Assembly: GCA_022842445.1 (NCBI GenBank)
Contig: JALHPO010000007.1
Location: 62,001-126,000 of the forward strand
Direction: 5' to 3'
DNA length: 64,000 nucleotides
Source: Nitrospira sp.
GTDB taxonomy: Bacteria > Nitrospirota > Nitrospiria > Nitrospirales > Nitrospiraceae
The position numbers were made by a program, and so were the translations under genes. This document shows, one piece after another, positions 47,955 to 55,983 of this stretch; the first letter of the stretch is position 1; each line of letters opens with the position of its first letter. The notes beneath the pieces are model-generated. The model ran no database searches. It had not been told where the DNA came from and was given only the letters and a program-made list of their open reading frames with translations.

Positions 47955-49258
47955 CAGACATGGTCATACCATGGGTGTTGGCCGGAATTCCGTTCGCGGG
48001 TTCGCTCGTCTGTCTGGCTTTTGGGTCCGATCCCTACCGTGTCAGGATGTGTGCCGTCGGCTCGTCTGTCATCAGCCTTGCGGCGACCGCCGTGGTGGCC
48101 AACCGGCTTCCGATCCCGCCCGATGGTCTCTTACCGCTCTATTTACTGCCGATCGCAGCCGTGGTGGCCACATTAGGCCAGCCGGTGCACGAGCACCATC
48201 GGCTCGCCTGGACCCTGACCTTGATTTTCCTCGGCTTGGGAATGGTCGTGCTCACCGGGGGCAATACGTTCGGTCCGCTCTGCCTGATCTTGATCATGCT
48301 GATGATCATGTTCCTCCTTTACCGTCATCACACGACGCTTTGGCCCATCTCCTGGTGGGGCATCGGTTCCTTCGGTGTCGGTGTCGTCGGCGCGGGCCTT
48401 TCTCTCGTGGCGGGACCGCCCGTCTCATCGGTGGCATCCCTGGCAACCTATGCCGTTCTGTTACCGCTCATGCCCCTTCATGACGGGTACCTCACGGCGC
48501 TGACCAGACTGCCGGGTAGCCTGCCCCCGTTCATTGTGGTGCTGCTGCCCGTGCTTGGCCTTCACGGACTAGCAACCGCTATGCCCACGATGCCGAATGA
48601 ATTCGTCGCGGTCGTCAGCCTCCTGGCCCTGACGAGCTCACTGTACGGCGCAATCAAGGCCTTGGCCCAATCACGGGTCCGTCTGTTGGTGGGCTACGGA
48701 AGCGTCTCCTTCTTTTCGATCCTCTGGTGGTTTGTGGCCGGAGCCCACACAGCAACGCCGCGCGCGGCCGTACTGGCCGGAGCAGTCGGCCTCGCCACCG
48801 GCGGACTGTTGGTTGCCTGGCAGGTCATCCGCACGAGATATGGCGACGATGTGGACCCGCAGGCCGTCAGCGGCCTGGCCGCGGTGATGCCGAAATATGC
48901 GGTCCTGTTTTCTCTGTTGGGCCTGGCCGCGATGGGAATCCCGCCCTTCGGGGTGTTCGCTGGATTCATGGGGTTGCTATTGACGGCCCCGCCCTCTTCA
49001 ACGATCGGCCTGTTCATCGCGCTCACGGCGTGGCTGGCCGCCTCGTGGTACATCATGCAAATGGTCCAGCAATTGCTCTTTGGCACCCGCCGGCCGGATT
49101 TACGTTATGCGGACCTCAGGCATCCCGAATTTTCTTCGCTGCTGATCGTAGTGCTGGCCTTGCTCGCGCTTGGCTTGGCCCCGATCAGCTTGTATTCGTC
49201 GAATCAGGATCCGAATAAGACCGCCGCCACGGAGCAGTCTCTCGCATGGAACCGATAG
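47951..49258 (+). CDS. NuoM/NuoN-like third membrane subunit of the dab locus
   Basis: A 435-residue protein with about 12-13 hydrophobic segments, more diverged than the DabB pair. The segment ALTSSLYGAIKALAQSRVRLLVGYGSVSFF, read in two parts, and LLGLAAMGIPPFGVFAGFMG resemble NuoM/NuoN antiporter-like subunits, with the conserved Lys in the first. Canonical DAB systems have one DabB only, so this is an extra subunit. It overlaps dabB2 (ATGA) and dabA (13 bp), so it must be co-translated with them. Confidence 0.75.
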   Translation: MTDMVIPWVLAGIPFAGSLVCLAFGSDPYRVRMCAVGSSVISLAATAVVANRLPIPPDGLLPLYLLPIAAVVATLGQPVHEHHRLAWTLTLIFLGLGMVVLTGGNTFGPLCLILIMLMIMFLLYRHHTTLWPISWWGIGSFGVGVVGAGLSLVAGPPVSSVASLATYAVLLPLMPLHDGYLTALTRLPGSLPPFIVVLLPVLGLHGLATAMPTMPNEFVAVVSLLALTSSLYGAIKALAQSRVRLLVGYGSVSFFSILWWFVAGAHTATPRAAVLAGAVGLATGGLLVAWQVIRTRYGDDVDPQAVSGLAAVMPKYAVLFSLLGLAAMGIPPFGVFAGFMGLLLTAPPSSTIGLFIALTAWLAASWYIMQMVQQLLFGTRRPDLRYADLRHPEFSSLLIVVLALLALGLAPISLYSSNQDPNKTAATEQSLAWNR

Positions 49259-52200
49259 AGCACGTGACTGAGATTGAATCCCGGCGGATGGAATTGCGCG
49301 GGGTCGTCCGTCTTGCAGGGGAAGTCATCGCCCAATACTGGCCGATGAGGACTTTCGTCCACCACAATCCATTGCATGGTATCGAATATCTGCCGTTTGA
49401 AGAGGCCGTCAAACGCGGAAAGCAGTTCATGGGCGGCAACGGCTATCTTCCCAGCCATCTGTATCGCGAATACCTCAAGACCGGCCGAATCCGGTCCACT
49501 CATCTCAGTGACGCACTCGGGTCGCGAGTCATCGATAAACAGGTGACCATCGGATCGCAGACCGTCACGCACAGCGCGGTCTTGCATGCCTGTCTTGCTG
49601 ATGGACTTTGTGCCCCGGCCATGGAGCCGCTTGACGATCAATTGGAAGATCCGGACAAGCCGCTGATCGACGCACTCGCCCGTAAGTTGGAGTGTGTACT
49701 GCTTCCTTTTTCACTGGATGATCGAATCCGCAAAGTCGTGGATGAGAATCAAGCCGCGCTCTGCCGATGGCTCACCCTCTCGCACTGGTGCGATGACACG
49801 CTCGGCACACAAATCGTCCAGCAGATCAACGATCAAATGATCAAATGGTGCGGAGCCTTTTTGGACGAGGGCCATGCCACATGGGTGATGCCGGGACGTG
49901 AAAAGGGCCTCTATGAAGCCTGGAAGGCCATGGTCTCCCATGAATGGTCTCCCTGTGGAATCAAAGACAGTCGCAGAAAGATCGCGGAGCTGCCGGACTA
50001 TCCCGAAGACGCGCTCCTCGAAAGCCTGGATGCGCTGGGGATTCCGGGTGACCTTCTACAGGATTACTTATCGTTACAATTAACTGCGCTGCCAGGCTGG
50101 GCCGGTTTCATCAAGTGGCGTGGAGAGGAGCGTCACTACCCCTGGCAGCAAGCTCACCCGGTCGGCCTGGTGAAGTTCCTGGCGATTCGTCTCTGGTACG
50201 CGCGTGAACTGGTCCGGCAGGCGTGCACGGACCATCTCGGCATCGAAGGACGATATGAAGCTGTGACGGCCTACATGCGCGACTATCCCGAAGAATATTA
50301 TTTGCGACGGCAGCGGGTGGCGGGCCGGTTGCCCGCCCTCTATGCCGAGGAAGTCGACCGGCTCTCGCATCGGAAGGGGCAAAGCTGGAGCAATATCCTC
50401 ACACGGTACCGTGCCGAAGTCATTCCCCGGCTGCAAGCGGCCGGGCGGCGTGGGGCCGCGCGCCGGCTTCTCGCCCTGGCCCGTTCGTTGACTATAGAGG
50501 CAACCGTACTCGTTGAAAGTGCCCCCGCGGACCTCAAGCAACTCGTCGACTGGATGGAGGCGTTCCCCGAATCGGACCATGGACCGGTATGGCTCACTGC
50601 CCTGGAGGCCGGCTACCGGGAACAGCTATTGGAACACCTGCACGCACGTACTGAAAACCCCGCTCCCTCTGAAACAGTGCGCCCGCACTCACAATCGGTC
50701 TACTGCATCGACGTCCGGTCGGAACCGTTCCGCCGTCACCTCGAGTCGGTCGGACCGCATCAGACCTTCGGCTTTGCCGGCTTCTTTGCCGCCTTCATCC
50801 GCTATCGGGCCTGGGGAAAGGAGCATGACACGGAACAGTTCCCGGTCATCATGCGGGCGAAGAATGAGGTCCGGGAGATTCCGCGCAGCTATCTTGATCA
50901 CAAGGTATCGCTACATGCGGCGCGGGCCAAGTGGGTGCATGCGGGTCATACCCTCCTGCACGATCTGAAAGAAAATGTCGTCACCCCCTATGTCATGGTG
51001 GAATCGCTTGGCTGGTTTTACGGTCTGCCGATTTTCGGCAAGACATTGGTCCCGGCGCTCTATCAGCGCTGGACCGCCTGGTTGCGACGGCTGTTCGTCC
51101 CCTCTCTGGCCACCACGTTGACGATAGACAAGCCGGGGCCCGGTGAAACCGCGGAGATGCTTGAAGCGGAGCAACAGGCCACAATCAGGGAGGCTTTGCA
51201 CGAACAACTCGGACTCCGCAGCTCCCGTATCACATCTGCGCTCGTCGAAGGCCTGCGTCAACGGGCGCTGACGGTGGAAGGAGACCCGGAGCCGCCGATC
51301 GCTGCCGAAGAAATCGAGCGGGCCGGACTCACGCTCGAGACCATCAACGCCTTTGTCGACATTTTACGGCGGCAATACGATCTGACGGCGCGATCCGCGT
51401 CACGACATAAAGAACGGCTCACCAGAACCGGTTTCACTCTGGAAGAACAGGTTCTGACCGTCGACACTGCTCTGCGCATGATGGGATTGACGAGGAACTT
51501 CGGGCGGCTCGTCCTCTTCTGCGCCCACGGGAGCACGTCGGACAACAATCCTTACGAATCTGCGCTCGATTGCGGCGCCTGTGGCGGCAATGAAGGCAAG
51601 CCCAATGCCCGTGCCCTCGCGATGATGGCGAACAATCCCAAGGTCCGCGAGCGAATCGCCAATCTGGGGATCGACATCCCGTCCGACACGCATTTTCTCG
51701 CCGGCCAAATGGATACGACGACCGATACCGTACTGCTGCTCGACCTCGAAGATGCCCCGCCGACCCATCGCGCGGACATCGCCCGACTCCAGGAAGACCT
51801 CAAAGTAGCCTCCGCGCTCACCAGTCAGGAACGCTGTGCACGTTTCCCTGATGTCCAACTGGTTCTCGAGGAGACGGCGGCTGAGGCGCATGTCCGCAGG
51901 CGGAGCATGGACTGGAGCCAAATCAGACCGGAATGGGGCCTCTCAAACAATACGTCGTTTCTGATCGGACGGCGGGAGCTGACGAAAGGACTGGACCTGG
52001 GCGGACGTGTCTTCCTGCATTCGTACGATTATCGGGAAGATCCGAGCAATCGACTGCTCGAAGTGCTGCTCACGGCCCCCCAAGTCGTCGCGCAGTGGAT
52101 CAATATGGAGCATTACTTTTCAACTGTCGACAACGAGGTCTACGGAAGCGGCAGCAAGATCTATCATAACGTGGTGGGACGCTTTGGCATCATGTCCGGC

Positions 52201-52524
52201 CCCTGGAGCGATCTACGGCTGGGGTTGGCGAGACAAACCGTCATGAACGGGGAGATGCCGTACCATGAGCCGATGCGCTTGCTGACTATCGTTGAAACGC
52301 CTCGAGTGCGCATCGAAAAGCTGATCGAACGGCACAAAGTGCTTCAGCACTATTATCATAACGAGTGGGTCCATCTCGTCGTGCTCGACCCGGAAGACCG
52401 GGTGTGGTATCGATACCGTCCCGATGGAACGTGGGAACGAATGAATCTGGACAGGTCCAGCAAGGTTGAGAGCGCGGTGGCGGCCGGGCCACCCGCTTTG
52501 GCTCAGCCTGAATCTGATGTATAA
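49246..52524 (+). CDS. dabA: DabA/MpsB (DUF2309) inorganic-carbon uptake subunit
   Basis: A 1092-residue DUF2309/UPF0753 protein with a beta-carbonic-anhydrase-like zinc site: Cys487 and Asp489 (CIDVR), His761 (CAHGST) and Cys776 (DCGACGG). The 15-residue His-Cys gap equals that of the characterised Halothiobacillus DabA. HHNPLHG near residue 40 is the family's N-terminal signature. At 1092 residues it is about 250 longer than Halothiobacillus DabA and belongs to the long form, with an extra 100 residues between Cys487 and His761. It should hydrate CO2 one-way to bicarbonate at the inner face, driven by DabB ion flux. Overlaps the upstream gene by 13 bp. Confidence 0.95.
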   Translation: MEPIEHVTEIESRRMELRGVVRLAGEVIAQYWPMRTFVHHNPLHGIEYLPFEEAVKRGKQFMGGNGYLPSHLYREYLKTGRIRSTHLSDALGSRVIDKQVTIGSQTVTHSAVLHACLADGLCAPAMEPLDDQLEDPDKPLIDALARKLECVLLPFSLDDRIRKVVDENQAALCRWLTLSHWCDDTLGTQIVQQINDQMIKWCGAFLDEGHATWVMPGREKGLYEAWKAMVSHEWSPCGIKDSRRKIAELPDYPEDALLESLDALGIPGDLLQDYLSLQLTALPGWAGFIKWRGEERHYPWQQAHPVGLVKFLAIRLWYARELVRQACTDHLGIEGRYEAVTAYMRDYPEEYYLRRQRVAGRLPALYAEEVDRLSHRKGQSWSNILTRYRAEVIPRLQAAGRRGAARRLLALARSLTIEATVLVESAPADLKQLVDWMEAFPESDHGPVWLTALEAGYREQLLEHLHARTENPAPSETVRPHSQSVYCIDVRSEPFRRHLESVGPHQTFGFAGFFAAFIRYRAWGKEHDTEQFPVIMRAKNEVREIPRSYLDHKVSLHAARAKWVHAGHTLLHDLKENVVTPYVMVESLGWFYGLPIFGKTLVPALYQRWTAWLRRLFVPSLATTLTIDKPGPGETAEMLEAEQQATIREALHEQLGLRSSRITSALVEGLRQRALTVEGDPEPPIAAEEIERAGLTLETINAFVDILRRQYDLTARSASRHKERLTRTGFTLEEQVLTVDTALRMMGLTRNFGRLVLFCAHGSTSDNNPYESALDCGACGGNEGKPNARALAMMANNPKVRERIANLGIDIPSDTHFLAGQMDTTTDTVLLLDLEDAPPTHRADIARLQEDLKVASALTSQERCARFPDVQLVLEETAAEAHVRRRSMDWSQIRPEWGLSNNTSFLIGRRELTKGLDLGGRVFLHSYDYREDPSNRLLEVLLTAPQVVAQWINMEHYFSTVDNEVYGSGSKIYHNVVGRFGIMSGPWSDLRLGLARQTVMNGEMPYHEPMRLLTIVETPRVRIEKLIERHKVLQHYYHNEWVHLVVLDPEDRVWYRYRPDGTWERMNLDRSSKVESAVAAGPPALAQPESDV

Positions 52525-52556
52525 CCCCTGATCAATGGCCGGAAAGGAGCGCAGTA

Positions 52557-52895
52557 ATGAGTTTTGCATTGCATCCGATGAAGGAGATTCGCGTGATCGT
52601 CGCCGGGGAACACCGGGCGTTCGTCACCGAGGTATTCGACCGAGTCAAGGCCACCGGCTATACCATCATCGGAAATGTGTCCGGGAAGGGCCACCATAGC
52701 GTGCGCGAGGCTCACTTCATGTTCAGCGAACAGGAGAGCCTGGAGATCATCATGACTGTCGTGCCGGAAGAAAAAGTGGAGCCTATTCTGGCAGGGCTTC
52801 GCCCGCTCTTCGAACGGCACTCCGGTGTGATGTTTGTGACCGATGTGGCCGTCAGCCGGCAGGAATACTTCGGCAAGAAGCGAACAGATCCCTGA
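52557..52895 (+). CDS. PII-like signalling protein of the dab locus
   Basis: A 112-residue PII-superfamily protein with the beta-alpha-beta repeat pattern (EIRVIVAGEHRAFVTEVFDR, then VREAHFMFSE and LEIIMTVVPEEKVEPILAG). It lacks the T-loop Tyr uridylylation motif of GlnB and ends VSRQEYFGKKRTDP. PII-like proteins next to bicarbonate transporters (CPII, SbtB) bind adenyl nucleotides or bicarbonate and tune uptake. AAGGAG precedes the ATG, 30 bp after dabA, so it is the last gene of the operon. Confidence 0.82.
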   Translation: MSFALHPMKEIRVIVAGEHRAFVTEVFDRVKATGYTIIGNVSGKGHHSVREAHFMFSEQESLEIIMTVVPEEKVEPILAGLRPLFERHSGVMFVTDVAVSRQEYFGKKRTDP

Positions 52896-52896
52896 T

Positions 52897-52920
52897 GTGG
52901 CGGCGCGCCAGCGCCGTCAC
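52897..52920 (+). terminator. GC hairpin after the PII-like gene
   Basis: GTGGCGGCGC, loop GCCA, GCGCCGTCAC: a ten-base stem with one wobble pair directly after the PII-like stop. No U-run follows, so it is a weak terminator or RNA-end stabiliser. Confidence 0.45.
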
Positions 52921-53091
52921 GAGCCATAGGTCTCTGCATCATAGCCTCGCCTCAAATGCCGCCTCTCCCCATCGGCGTCTGGGAATCTGACGGGTGGCCG
53001 CGTCCCGGCACATGATCTTGCGATACCCCTTGCAACCGCCGCATACAATGGCTACAATGCGCGCCCATTGCCGACTGGAGCCAGCGCGCCG

Positions 53092-54252
53092 ATGGCGAAC
53101 CATCCCGTGTTCTTGCGGTCCTGCTGTGCGAACTCACGTGCGATCCGTCCGGAACGCAGCACTTCCGGCACGTCTTCCGACAGATCACGCAACTCCTTCC
53201 CGTCACACTGGTTCAGACTCTATCAGACAATTAAGTTTTCTCTACTGTCTGCCTTAGGAGCACTCTGGGTTGCCGCCTTGTGGCTGATGAGCACGGCCGC
53301 CCCCGCGATGGCCGAATGGTCCGCCACTGCGAGCAGTTCGCTGTTTTACACCGACAATTCCAATCTCTTTTCGGCCACACGCCGATCAAGCCTCGACGGG
53401 GACCCATCGCAACCGGTGGTGGAGAGTTCGTCGTTTGGCCATAACAAAGACATGGTGTTTGAGCCGGCTCTCCGCGTAATAAAGTTCATTCCTTCTTCCT
53501 GGGGCAAGACGGCATTCACCGCCAAAGTTCGAGGGTTCGTCTACGCCGTCAATCCGGAATTCAGTCAGACCGGCATCTACCTTGAGGGAGTGCATGCCTT
53601 CAACCCTGATACTGCCCTCCGATTGCGGTTTTTTACGGCTCCCGACCAATTACTGGGTCAGACAGAAAGTTCCCATGGTAGTATCCATGGGCTGCAGGAT
53701 GCACGGGTCAGTTCCCATATCGGTTCAATCCGATTTGACAAACGTCTTTCCGAGCATTTTGAAGTTCAATTATATGGACGCGCCGGGATCCGCCGCTTCA
53801 ATGAGCCCTTTGTCGAGCGGGACACGTTCTTGTGGGCGATTGGCCCGCATTTGGTCTGGCATGTGACGCACCACACGAGAATGGTCCTCGGCTACCATTA
53901 CGAACGCGGCTTGGCGGAAGGCCGTCACCATCCTCAATTTCATGATGATAGCTCCTACGTCCATCATTTTGCGTCGGTTGCTCTCGAAGCCGATGTGATG
54001 GAGAACCTGGAGTTGGAACTCGACTTCCACTATGAGCGCAACAACTTTACGACCGGTATACCCGATGATCATCATCACTTCTTGGGGGGGGAGAACATTT
54101 TCCTCGGAAGTGGACGGCTCTTGTATCAGCTCACGGACAATACGGCTTTGACTCTGACCGTCCAGCGGGCTCAACGCTCACTCAATGCTGAACACGCGCA
54201 TCTGCAGGCCCACAACACCAATGTGGGTCTTGGAGTTCTGTACCGGTTTTGA
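53092..54252 (+). CDS. Outer-membrane beta-barrel protein
   Basis: A 386-residue protein with a long N-terminal region, a hydrophobic export segment (LLSALGALWVAALWLMSTAA, cleavage after AMA) and then alternating amphipathic strands (SATASSSLFYTDNSNLF, TALRLRFFTAPDQLLG, HFEVQLYGRAGIRRF), ending in YRF with the terminal aromatic residue used for barrel insertion. The start is uncertain; a TTG at 53068 is possible. It follows the dab operon by about 200 bp and precedes a lipoprotein. A porin for anions such as bicarbonate is one guess only. Confidence 0.75.
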   Translation: MANHPVFLRSCCANSRAIRPERSTSGTSSDRSRNSFPSHWFRLYQTIKFSLLSALGALWVAALWLMSTAAPAMAEWSATASSSLFYTDNSNLFSATRRSSLDGDPSQPVVESSSFGHNKDMVFEPALRVIKFIPSSWGKTAFTAKVRGFVYAVNPEFSQTGIYLEGVHAFNPDTALRLRFFTAPDQLLGQTESSHGSIHGLQDARVSSHIGSIRFDKRLSEHFEVQLYGRAGIRRFNEPFVERDTFLWAIGPHLVWHVTHHTRMVLGYHYERGLAEGRHHPQFHDDSSYVHHFASVALEADVMENLELELDFHYERNNFTTGIPDDHHHFLGGENIFLGSGRLLYQLTDNTALTLTVQRAQRSLNAEHAHLQAHNTNVGLGVLYRF

Positions 54253-54323
54253 GCCGGCACGGTCCGGCGAATTACTGAGACGTGTGACCTCATGACTGAG
54301 GTGGGTACTTGAAGGGTTCGGAC

Positions 54324-54833
54324 ATGCTGAGAACGGTTGCCATCCTAGCGCTGTGTTGTCTTCTCGCCGCCTGTCAGAGCGCTGACAGCGTCTCTCCCAA
54401 GGCTATTCAAGACTCAACCCGCTTGGCTTCCGTCAAATCAATCTACATCGAGGACCTTGGGAAAGAAGAAGGCGCCGATGTTATCGAGAAGTCGGACATT
54501 GTCAGAGCGCAAATTGGAGCCGCGCTGGCTCAATCTGGGAGATTCTCCATTGTGACGACTCCTCAACAAGCCGATGCCATTCTTGCCGGTATTGCCGGCA
54601 TCGAGCAGTGGTACCACGGGATGGAAGGTTTCTACGGACTGGAAGGAGATCTGGATACCCACTATCTGGGAGTAGGGCACTTACGGTTGATCGATTCCAA
54701 AACGAAGCAGATCATTTGGACCCACGAGTATGAACGAGGACTTTTCAAGCTGCACCAAACCGTCGAAAGCCGCGTTGCCGAGCAAGTTGCGGACAAGTTA
54801 CTGCGTGACGCCACGCCCGCCGGGAATCGGTAA
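54324..54833 (+). CDS. Lipoprotein of unknown function
   Basis: A 169-residue protein with a lipobox LLAAC (Cys at residue 16 from the ATG). The mature part has a fold like small periplasmic lipoproteins of the DUF4136/CsgG-like type: KSIYIEDLG strand, SDIVRAQIGAALAQSGRF helix, QADAILAGI and RLIDSKTKQIIWTHEYERG. The ATG at 54324 follows AAGGG; a TTG at 54309 is possible. It follows the outer-membrane barrel by 70 bp, so the two may work together. Confidence 0.75.
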   Translation: MLRTVAILALCCLLAACQSADSVSPKAIQDSTRLASVKSIYIEDLGKEEGADVIEKSDIVRAQIGAALAQSGRFSIVTTPQQADAILAGIAGIEQWYHGMEGFYGLEGDLDTHYLGVGHLRLIDSKTKQIIWTHEYERGLFKLHQTVESRVAEQVADKLLRDATPAGNR

Positions 54834-54886
54834 GGATCCGACGGCAGCCCCCTGATCTGTGCCGAGGTACCCCGCTGTCACGCAAC

Positions 54887-55645
54887 TCAAAAATCGAGAA
54901 AGAGATTCAGCGAGAGAACGTGGTTCATGTTATCGAGAGTGGACTTATTGATGTATTGATTCATGTACCCGATTTCGACCAGCACCGGTGGTAGCACGCG
55001 ATAGCCGATCCCGGCAAATCCACGGTTTTGATCGAACCCCTGCGTGGCTCCCCAATTCGTATCATTCAGATGGATGAAGACCTCATCCCACCCCACGAGA
55101 CTCACCGCCGGATACACTGGAATCGGCCAGCTGAGTTTGAACATCTGCCGAAACCGCCCGCCGGTTTCGTTTCCGTTGGTTTGCCAGCGCTGTTCAAATC
55201 TGGTGCGGCTGGTGAAGGCGCCAATCGGGGTCGCCCCTGACCACATATATTGCTGCCAGATCCTGTCTTCGTGGATATTGTCGCCGGCGGCCGGGAAATT
55301 GATCACGTGGGCATAGCCGATCCACACCGTCGAGTGGTCCGTCAGCGCGTAGCCGATTCCCGGACGAATCAAGAGTTGATCCATATCCTCGCCCTCTTCT
55401 CTCGTCCGGGGCTGGATTTCGCCCCACCAGCGGAATCGTTTGAGGTCCTGATCGATGAATCCGAAGTTGCCCCGTGCCGTGACGTTACCCCAGATTCGAA
55501 AATCCTCCGCCAACTCAGCCCATGCGCTGGATGAAGCGAAGGGCATCAGGGAACAGGCGAGCATAACGATGACGAGAAGCAGTGGCTGTGGGTGCCGGTC
55601 AGTACTCCGCATCAGTGAACATTGAATACGCTTGAGCCTGTTCAT
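54887..55645 (-). CDS. DUF2490 outer-membrane-type protein
   Basis: A 252-residue protein with a signal peptide (about residues 12-40) and a DUF2490 barrel: DFRIWGNVTARGNFGF, LLIRPGIGYALTDHSTVWIG, EDRIWQQYMW, and the C-terminal LSLNLFLDF with terminal Phe. AAGGGG precedes the ATG at 55645. DUF2490 proteins are predicted 10-12-strand barrels without known transport role. It is convergent with the lipoprotein gene and divergent from the iota carbonic anhydrase gene. Confidence 0.82.
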   Translation of the reverse strand: MNRLKRIQCSLMRSTDRHPQPLLLVIVMLACSLMPFASSSAWAELAEDFRIWGNVTARGNFGFIDQDLKRFRWWGEIQPRTREEGEDMDQLLIRPGIGYALTDHSTVWIGYAHVINFPAAGDNIHEDRIWQQYMWSGATPIGAFTSRTRFEQRWQTNGNETGGRFRQMFKLSWPIPVYPAVSLVGWDEVFIHLNDTNWGATQGFDQNRGFAGIGYRVLPPVLVEIGYMNQYINKSTLDNMNHVLSLNLFLDF

Positions 55646-55862
55646 AGGAAGAATTCCCCTTGGAATGGATGGGATCGTCACCGCAAATCCGACGTGCTTG
55701 GTTGGAAAATCGTCCACGGCTTTCCGCAACCCTAAAACGAGCGGCGGTACTGTATCACGGGGCTGCATGGGACCGCTATCGTAAATTGTCGCTGGGGGTT
55801 CCGGCATTGGTCAAGACGACCGGCAGGCTTTGGGCCGACACCAATTGAACAAAGGCGCACGG

Positions 55863-55892
55863 TTGAGATTTGTCTCTTTCCTCATCTATAAT
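55863..55892 (+). promoter_or_regulatory. Sigma-70-like promoter of the iota-CA gene
   Basis: TTGAGA at 55863-55868 and TATAAT at 55887-55892, spacer 18, 92 bp before the start codon. It is the best promoter match in the window. The rest of the 340-bp divergent gap 55646-55983 shows no other feature. Confidence 0.6.
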
Positions 55893-55983
55893 GCCGACCT
55901 TCGCAGAAGCCAGCCAGGCTTTGCGATCCAGCGTTGTCCATATCTCACGTGGTTGATCGCTCAGCATCCAAGGAGGATCGTTC

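Noticed and set aside
44332..49258. Reading the three antiporter-like genes as part of respiratory complex I or an Mrp antiporter
   Set aside because: No other nuo or mrp genes are present, and DabA plus the PII-like gene follow directly.
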